Positions 57,619 through 59,052 of a stretch of 59,052 nucleotides of DNA are shown in pieces. The notes beneath the pieces are model-generated. The model was not told where the DNA came from. It made no database searches and worked only from the letters and a program-made list of their open reading frames with translations. The DNA comes from Palsa-892 sp035555855 (GTDB lineage: Bacteria; Pseudomonadota; Alphaproteobacteria; Rhizobiales; Xanthobacteraceae). Each line of letters opens with the position of its first letter. Position 1 is the first letter of the stretch. Both the position numbers and the translations under genes were made by a program. Location: contig DATMGD010000023.1 in the NCBI GenBank assembly GCA_035555855.1, positions 1-59,052 on the forward strand, in the 5' to 3' direction.

Positions 57619-58401
57619 CTAGGCCGCTAAAACAGCCATTGCCTCGGCGTGAACCCGCTTGTCGCCGGCGGCGATGATGCGGCCGCCCTTGGCGGCGGGG
57701 CCGCCTTCCCAGGTGGTGACGATGCCGCCCGCCCCCTCGATGATCGGGATCAGTGCCACGACATCATGGGGCTTGAGATTGGTTTCGATGACGAGATCGG
57801 CAAAGCCGGCCGCCACCATGCAATAGGCGTAGCAATCGCCGCCGTAGCGGGAGAGGCGGGCTTTCCCCTCGACACGGGCGAAAAGCGCGCGGTCGGCTTC
57901 GTTCATCAGGAGGGGGCTGGTGGTAAAGACCGTCGCCTCGGCCAGCGAAGCGCAGGATCGCGTATGCAGCTTGCGATCGCCCGCAGGGCCCCGGTAGCGG
58001 GCGGTTGCGCCGTCGCCGGTGAAGCTTTCCCGAATAAACGGCTGGTGCATCATGCCGTAAACCGGCGCGCCGTCCTTCAGGAGGCCGATCAGGGTGCCCC
58101 AGACGGGCATGCCGGAAATGAAGGATTTGGTGCCGTCGATCGGGTCGAGAACCCAGACATAGGGGGCATCGGGGCGATCGGCGCCGAATTCCTCGCCGAT
58201 TATGCCGTGGGCCGGAAAGTTCCGCTTGATGAGGTTGCGCATCGCCTGTTCCGCGCCCCGGTCGGCGGCGGTCACGGGGTCGAAGGGGCCCTGATGGGCC
58301 TTGTTCTCGATGCCGAGCGAAGTGCGGAAATACGGCCGGATCGCCTCGCCCGCGGCGCTCGCGAGCTCATCGACGAAGGCGGCGAAGTCGACGGCTCCCA
58401 T
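57619..58401 (-). CDS. hisN: Histidinol-phosphatase, inositol monophosphatase family (HisN)
   Basis: A 260-residue IMPase-fold enzyme. Metal-binding motifs are 'GEEFGADRPDAPYVWVLDPIDGTKSFISGMPVWGTLIGL' and 'YGGDCYAYCMVAAGFADLVIETNLKPHDVVALIPIIEGAGGIVTTWEGG'. In alphaproteobacteria this subgroup, beside an N-formylglutamate amidohydrolase, supplies histidinol-phosphate phosphatase activity for histidine synthesis. I prefer the ATG at 58401 (GGGAG upstream) over 58425. The gap to metA is the metA leader. Confidence 0.9.
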   Translation of the reverse strand: MGAVDFAAFVDELASAAGEAIRPYFRTSLGIENKAHQGPFDPVTAADRGAEQAMRNLIKRNFPAHGIIGEEFGADRPDAPYVWVLDPIDGTKSFISGMPVWGTLIGLLKDGAPVYGMMHQPFIRESFTGDGATARYRGPAGDRKLHTRSCASLAEATVFTTSPLLMNEADRALFARVEGKARLSRYGGDCYAYCMVAAGFADLVIETNLKPHDVVALIPIIEGAGGIVTTWEGGPAAKGGRIIAAGDKRVHAEAMAVLAA

Positions 58402-58613
58402 AGCGGCTCCCATTACGGATTCCATGCCGGAATCCGTGGCTTTTGCTTTTCATAGCGGCGTCTAGGGAAGGCGGCAAATTGGGGCGGGGAGCAGGATAGG
58501 CATCGCTGTTCATATCCTCAGGAAAATGATGGGAATAGGAAATTGCCCGATTTTTGAGTGTTGAAATTTTATCACACGCCTCGGAAACCCGAATTAGGAC
58601 AGCAATACAGACC

Positions 58614-58641
58614 TTGATTACGCGGACGGGAGGAGTATATT
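58614..58641 (+). promoter_or_regulatory. Sigma70-type promoter of the small RNA
   Basis: TTGATT (58614-58619) and TATATT (58636-58641) are 16 bases apart. Transcription would begin near 58648, just before the first hairpin. Confidence 0.6.
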
Positions 58642-58647
58642 TGCTGC

Positions 58648-58744
58648 ATCGCGATAACGCGATTGGCGTTGCGTTATCGCTGCCCTCCTTGGGCGTTTCC
58701 TCCCTAGACTTGGGCCGCTAGTTTTCTAGCGGCCCTTTTTTTTC
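58648..58744 (+). ncRNA. Small regulatory RNA with CCUCC anti-Shine-Dalgarno motifs
   Basis: The transcript of about 97 nt would have a perfect 10-bp hairpin (GCGATAACGC and GCGTTATCGC), a small GCCC-tcctt-GGGC hairpin exposing CCUCC, a second single-stranded TTTCCTCCCT, and a terminator GGGCCGCTAG-tttt-CTAGCGGCCC followed by eight T's. The layout resembles the rhizobial alpha-r8/MmgR type; that name is from memory. CCUCC motifs can pair with ribosome-binding sites of target mRNAs. The rest of 58426-58909 shows no gene. Confidence 0.75.
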
Positions 58745-58909
58745 AATAGCTTAGCCGTAGTGGCCGGGCCGGGTAGGGAAAGATGGCGGCTCGCCCTTCG
58801 GCCTGATGATACCACCCGGACAAGTAGGCTGCCGGTCCGATAAAACCGATTTTCCGCACTGCACTATTGGTATACCAGATGCGCGTTTCCCGCAGGCCCT
58901 TTCGGGGGC

Positions 58910-59052
58910 CTATTCGGCGGCGTCGCGCAGGGGGAGGATGCCGCGGCCCGTCTCGGTGGCGAGCCGGCCGATCATCCGGGCGATGTCGGCCCGGACATAT
59001 TCGAACCGGCCGCTGCGCTGGTAGGTCCGCTCGTCCATATAGAGCGCCCGGT
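58910..59052 (-). CDS. N-formylglutamate amidohydrolase family protein, C-terminus only
   Basis: I translated the minus strand at the right edge: '...RALYMDERTYQRSGRFEYVRADIARMIGRLA...RDAAE' followed by a stop at 58912-58910, so 46 residues are visible. 'RALYMDE' with a following helix is typical of the C-terminus of this family, which is found next to hisN in rhizobia. The rest lies outside the window. Confidence 0.7.
   Translation of the reverse strand, partial: RALYMDERTYQRSGRFEYVRADIARMIGRLATETGRGILPLRDAAE

Noticed and set aside
58806..59024. 72-codon plus-strand frame at the right edge
   Set aside because: It lies opposite the recognisable C-terminus of an N-formylglutamate amidohydrolase and has no ribosome-binding site.
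1..59052. tRNA, rRNA, CRISPR arrays, insertion sequences or prophage
   Set aside because: I looked for cloverleaf-type elements, regularly spaced repeats, transposase motifs and integrase or phage structural genes and saw none.

Overview
The window is chromosomal DNA from an alphaproteobacterium of the order Hyphomicrobiales (Rhizobiales), probably near Bradyrhizobium or Xanthobacteraceae. The evidence is the gene content (cckA, fliX, flbT, flaF, motE, DUF6468, DUF1236, CsbD, a rhizobial-type dksA, hisN beside an N-formylglutamate amidohydrolase), the high G+C content, and CtrA-type, EcfG-type and sigma54-type promoter sequences. No rRNA, tRNA, CRISPR array or insertion sequence was seen.

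Layout. 1-462 is the AT-rich start of a TIR-like gene cut by the left edge. 532-7188 holds stress and envelope genes (Gre-like factor, SRAP protein, CsbD, DUF1236, a copper-linked pair, PsiF-like, cold shock). 7528-13576 (minus) is cckA followed upstream by flhB-fliR-fliQ-fliE-flgC-flgB. 13835-15438 (plus) is fliO-fliP. 15910-22432 (minus) is fliL-fliM-DUF6468-motE and a large TPR protein. 22708-26068 (plus) is flgF-flgG-flgA-flgH. A four-gene copper operon (26180-29682, minus), an aldehyde dehydrogenase and dksA interrupt the motility block, which resumes with fliX (minus), flgI-flgJ-flgN-like, flagellin, flbT-flaF (plus) and flgE-flgK-flgL (minus), ending at 41234. From 41469 to 47248 are metabolic and transport genes. 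47523-54790 is dominated by small secreted or membrane proteins, several general-stress-like. 54791-55448 is a gene-free stretch with RNA-like structure. The right end has a lysophospholipase, metA with a structured leader, hisN, a small RNA gene, and the tail of an N-formylglutamate amidohydrolase.

How it works together. The flagellar region carries the cis-elements of a Caulobacter-like cascade. A perfect CtrA box lies upstream of flgB, in the same block as cckA, the kinase that controls CtrA. Three sigma54 promoters precede flgF, flgI and flgE, and each has a CGGCAA-N5-GCCGGG palindrome centred 91-95 bp upstream of its -24 element. A fourth copy sits between the CtrA box and flgB. fliX, the FlbD partner in Caulobacter, lies in the window, so these palindromes are probably FlbD (ftr) sites. 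Separately, four GGAAC-N16-CGTT promoters mark envelope or stress genes as members of an EcfG general-stress regulon. The best RNA candidate is at 58648-58744: it has its own promoter, a 10-bp hairpin, CCUCC anti-Shine-Dalgarno motifs and a strong terminator.
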